This document shows, piece after piece, positions 6,480 through 8,363 of a DNA stretch of 8,363 bases (position 1 is its first letter; the number at the start of each line of letters is the position of its first letter). This DNA comes from Cyclobacteriaceae bacterium (GTDB taxonomy: Bacteria; Bacteroidota; Bacteroidia; Cytophagales; Cyclobacteriaceae). Both the position numbers and the translations under genes were made by a program. Location: positions 1 through 8,363 of the forward strand of contig JANQST010000088.1 in the NCBI GenBank assembly GCA_028279155.1, written 5' to 3'. The notes below the pieces were generated by a model, which saw only the letters and a list, made by a program, of their open reading frames with translations, had not been told where the DNA came from and did no database searches.

Positions 6480-7430
6480 TTAATATTTGATACAGTATAG
6501 AAGCGCGACGTTTTTAGGTCTTGTTTCCGGTCCATGCCTAACTTCAATATCTCCTGAGTTATTAGGTTCACCTATTTTGGCAAAACCATTTTTTAAATCT
6601 GCGTAACCCGTTGTAGTGGTGCTGTGTCCCCAATCACCTCCGTGAGGATCACAGTGCATCACCCAGTTATCAGGTCCGCTACCAGTATTATTCCCCAATT
6701 GAACACTATGAGTATGGCCTCTATCTGAATGACTATGACCTTGATCATTATGAACATGGGTTTGAATCTGATCTGATTGATGGCTCCCAAATTCTCTTGT
6801 CTCGATTAAACCTTCTCTATCCCACCCGCGAATAAACTGTCCTTGCAGGTTGGGCACGTTAAAAGTGGTTGCTCCGTCACCGTGACCAAACTGTGTTCCT
6901 ATCTTCTTGAATAACCTCTTGTATTTTTCTCTACTATGCATGTAGCCATTACATTCCAGCCAGCCCTCTGGAGGAGTATCTGTTGCAAAGGCTGTTATAG
7001 ATCCAACCAGAAGATTATCAACGTATGCTTTAATTGCTCTTTCAGTAACCAGAGAAGTTTCAGAATTTTCGCTCAAAGACTGGTCGCCGGAGATCTTTTT
7101 CACAGAATTGCTTCCTGAAATTCGCAATGATCCATTAAGATTCAGCAGTGCTGGAGTTTCTGAGACACCTATTTGAATACCACCTTTTACAAGCAACCCA
7201 TCAGTTGGAGCCTTTTCACCAACTATCCCGCTGCCAATCCTGACATTACCTGTTACCTCCAAGTTATTTTCAGGAGATCTAGCACCTATACCAAGTTTGC
7301 CATCGAAAGCCCACACATTATCATCCTCAGAAATAATCGTAGAATCAATCAGATCACTAAAGTCAGCTGAAGTCGGGGTATCACCTGTTTCAAAGTATTT
7401 CTTTAAAATTTCTCTGCTTTTTTCTGGCAT
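6480..7430 (-). CDS. Phage tail-collar fibre protein with the shared N-terminal docking module
   Basis: This 316-residue protein starts at ATG 7430, 2 bp after the previous stop. Residues 1-37 are the module shared with four other genes here (R6, K10, FETGDTP 13-19, LIDS 27-30). Residues 45-100 are short beta repeats (LGIGARSPENNLEV and a relative). SLVTERAIKAYVDNL (126-140) is a short helix motif often seen just before fibre tips. Residues 142-203 are a classic tail-collar domain: GSITAF, PPEGWLECNG, Y-RLF-KIGTQFG-GDGATTFNVPNLQGQFIRGWD. Next comes a His-rich stretch with H217, H225, H227, H232, H234, H239 and H241 in an HxH pattern. In related short tail fibres such as T4 gp12, comparable histidines bind metal along the trimer axis. 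The end, ETRPKNVALLYCIKY, is typical of collar fibres. It is probably a trimeric fibre on a phage tail or tail-like particle. There is no signal peptide or membrane segment. Confidence 0.92.
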   Translation of the reverse strand: MPEKSREILKKYFETGDTPTSADFSDLIDSTIISEDDNVWAFDGKLGIGARSPENNLEVTGNVRIGSGIVGEKAPTDGLLVKGGIQIGVSETPALLNLNGSLRISGSNSVKKISGDQSLSENSETSLVTERAIKAYVDNLLVGSITAFATDTPPEGWLECNGYMHSREKYKRLFKKIGTQFGHGDGATTFNVPNLQGQFIRGWDREGLIETREFGSHQSDQIQTHVHNDQGHSHSDRGHTHSVQLGNNTGSGPDNWVMHCDPHGGDWGHSTTTTGYADLKNGFAKIGEPNNSGDIEVRHGPETRPKNVALLYCIKY

Positions 7431-7432
7431 AA

Positions 7433-8363
7433 CTATTTAACTAGCCACAGTTCAACATCTTTTGAAATATTTCTAATCTTGATCCATGAAGGAGCTACGG
7501 GTTGTCCTTTCCGCAAGGGCAACTGTCCAAGTAGGCCCACAGTGTTCCATTCTGGGCGATCTTTCCTCTGCACATATTCCTTCTTTGGATTGTATTTTGG
7601 ATTAAGCTTTGGCCTTTTCTTGGTTATTGACTTGGTCTTTCTTTTTGGCTTCTTTCCAATCGGAACGTACACTTCCTCAGTGTACTCTTCCATAATTATG
7701 GATCCAAAATCATCTCTTATATACTTCTCTGGCCATTCCTTATAGCTGTTGCCCACTATGGCAGGATTTGGAGAAATAATCCCAATAGGAGTATCTCCTT
7801 TTTTCGAAGGTTCAATCTTGCCATCTGATCCAAGAATTACAGAAGTGCCTGGAGGAATTGCCTTTTTCGATTTGGATTCAAAGTACTCCGCATAATCTTT
7901 ATTTGTAGTATCCACTCCCCCTTGTGCATAAATATGGCCTCTCACGTCAAGTTTGTCCCCACCTGGGTCTGCTGTGCCGATACCTACATTGCTATCAAAT
8001 GAAGTGATAATTTCACGATTGGTTAAGGTGGAAATATTTGTATGCTCTGAATCTCGACTGATACCTATAATACCTTCCTCAGTAACATCACCATGAGTAG
8101 CATTCATCCCTACAACCTTTAAGAACACTGACCATACAGAATATGACCTGGCTTGCGCGTAGATTCGATACCTTCTATTGGGGTAACCTCCATTTTCGCC
8201 TACTATTTCTCCACCATCCATTCTCAAGCCAAAGTAATTTGGAAAATGCCCTCGGGATTCAATTCGTTTTATTTGTTTTCTCTGATATCCTACATCAATG
8301 AAGAATCGTACAAAACCGGTGGTATAATACTGAGCTTCTGCCTCAATTAAGAATCCAGTGGTA
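7433..8363 (-). CDS. Tail fibre/spike protein with C-terminal Peptidase_G2-type autoproteolytic domain (N-terminus outside window)
   Basis: The reading frame stays open to the window edge (first full codon 8362-8360), so 309 C-terminal residues are visible. A TTG at 8227 and an ATG two codons later are therefore not convincing starts. Residues about 1-120 are beta-rich shaft-like sequence without a recognised domain. Residues 125-141 hold a NVGIGTADPGGDKLDV repeat. From DYAEYFE (156-162) to the end the sequence matches what I know of the Peptidase_G2 family: PPGTSVIL, a D-PIGIIS-NP block (190-200), a Lys/Arg-rich stretch (237-262), RPEWNTVGLLGQ (269-280), and WIKIRNIS near the C-terminus. In this family, known from neck appendage/tail spike proteins of phi29-like phages, the domain acts as an intramolecular chaperone: it helps the trimer fold and then cuts itself off. 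The role here is inferred from that. The gene ends with TAG, 2 bp before the next ATG. The missing upstream part may hold an N-terminus like those of the neighbours, which cannot be seen. Confidence 0.88.
   Translation of the reverse strand, partial: TTGFLIEAEAQYYTTGFVRFFIDVGYQRKQIKRIESRGHFPNYFGLRMDGGEIVGENGGYPNRRYRIYAQARSYSVWSVFLKVVGMNATHGDVTEEGIIGISRDSEHTNISTLTNREIITSFDSNVGIGTADPGGDKLDVRGHIYAQGGVDTTNKDYAEYFESKSKKAIPPGTSVILGSDGKIEPSKKGDTPIGIISPNPAIVGNSYKEWPEKYIRDDFGSIIMEEYTEEVYVPIGKKPKRKTKSITKKRPKLNPKYNPKKEYVQRKDRPEWNTVGLLGQLPLRKGQPVAPSWIKIRNISKDVELWLVK

Noticed and set aside
7433..8227. TTG at 8227 as the true start of the Peptidase_G2-type gene
   Set aside because: The frame remains open to the window edge with fibre-like sequence upstream, so the gene is truncated by the window rather than starting there.

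Overview
The window is one uninterrupted stretch of minus-strand coding sequence: eight genes, the two outer ones cut by the window edges. They are packed tail to head, with gaps of 2 to 41 bp and one 1-bp overlap. Reading in the direction of transcription (high to low coordinates), the genes encode: a fibre or spike protein ending in a Peptidase_G2-type autoproteolytic domain (7433-8363, partial); a tail-collar fibre protein (6480-7430); an unrecognised 235-residue acidic protein with a C-terminal coiled coil (5770-6477); a 618-residue LamG fibre protein (3914-5770); a 69-residue phage-type small protein (3687-3896); a 555-residue LamG fibre protein with a C1q-like head (1993-3660); a 569-residue LamG fibre protein with a different head (242-1951); and the first 71 codons of another fibre protein with a GTG start (1-215).

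The unifying signal is a family of five proteins (at 6480, 3914, 1993, 242 and 1) whose first ~70 residues align without a single gap. All share R6, K10, the FETGDTP block at residues 13-19, S21, F24 and LIDS at 27-30, followed by short beta repeats of the type GLGxxxPxNKLDV. After this common N-terminus the proteins diverge: one carries a tail-collar domain with a His-rich tail, and three carry a LamG (concanavalin-like) lectin fold followed by three different C-terminal heads. The natural reading (inference) is a set of fibres that share one docking site on a phage tail, a tailocin or an extracellular contractile injection system, and that display different receptor-binding heads. The autoproteolytic fibre, the 235-residue protein and the 69-residue protein are probably part of the same assembly.

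Organism: the DNA is AT-rich, starts lack Shine-Dalgarno sequences, upstream leaders are A-rich, and VGIGTxxPxxxLDVxG tail-fibre repeats together with LamG domains are familiar from Bacteroidota and their phages. A Bacteroidota chromosome (prophage or injection-system locus) or a Bacteroidota phage is the best guess. The window has no capsid, sheath, baseplate, integrase, tRNA or CRISPR sequence, so phage, tailocin and injection system cannot be told apart here. No non-coding gap exceeds 41 bp, and no terminator or convincing promoter was seen, so the region looks like part of one long transcript.
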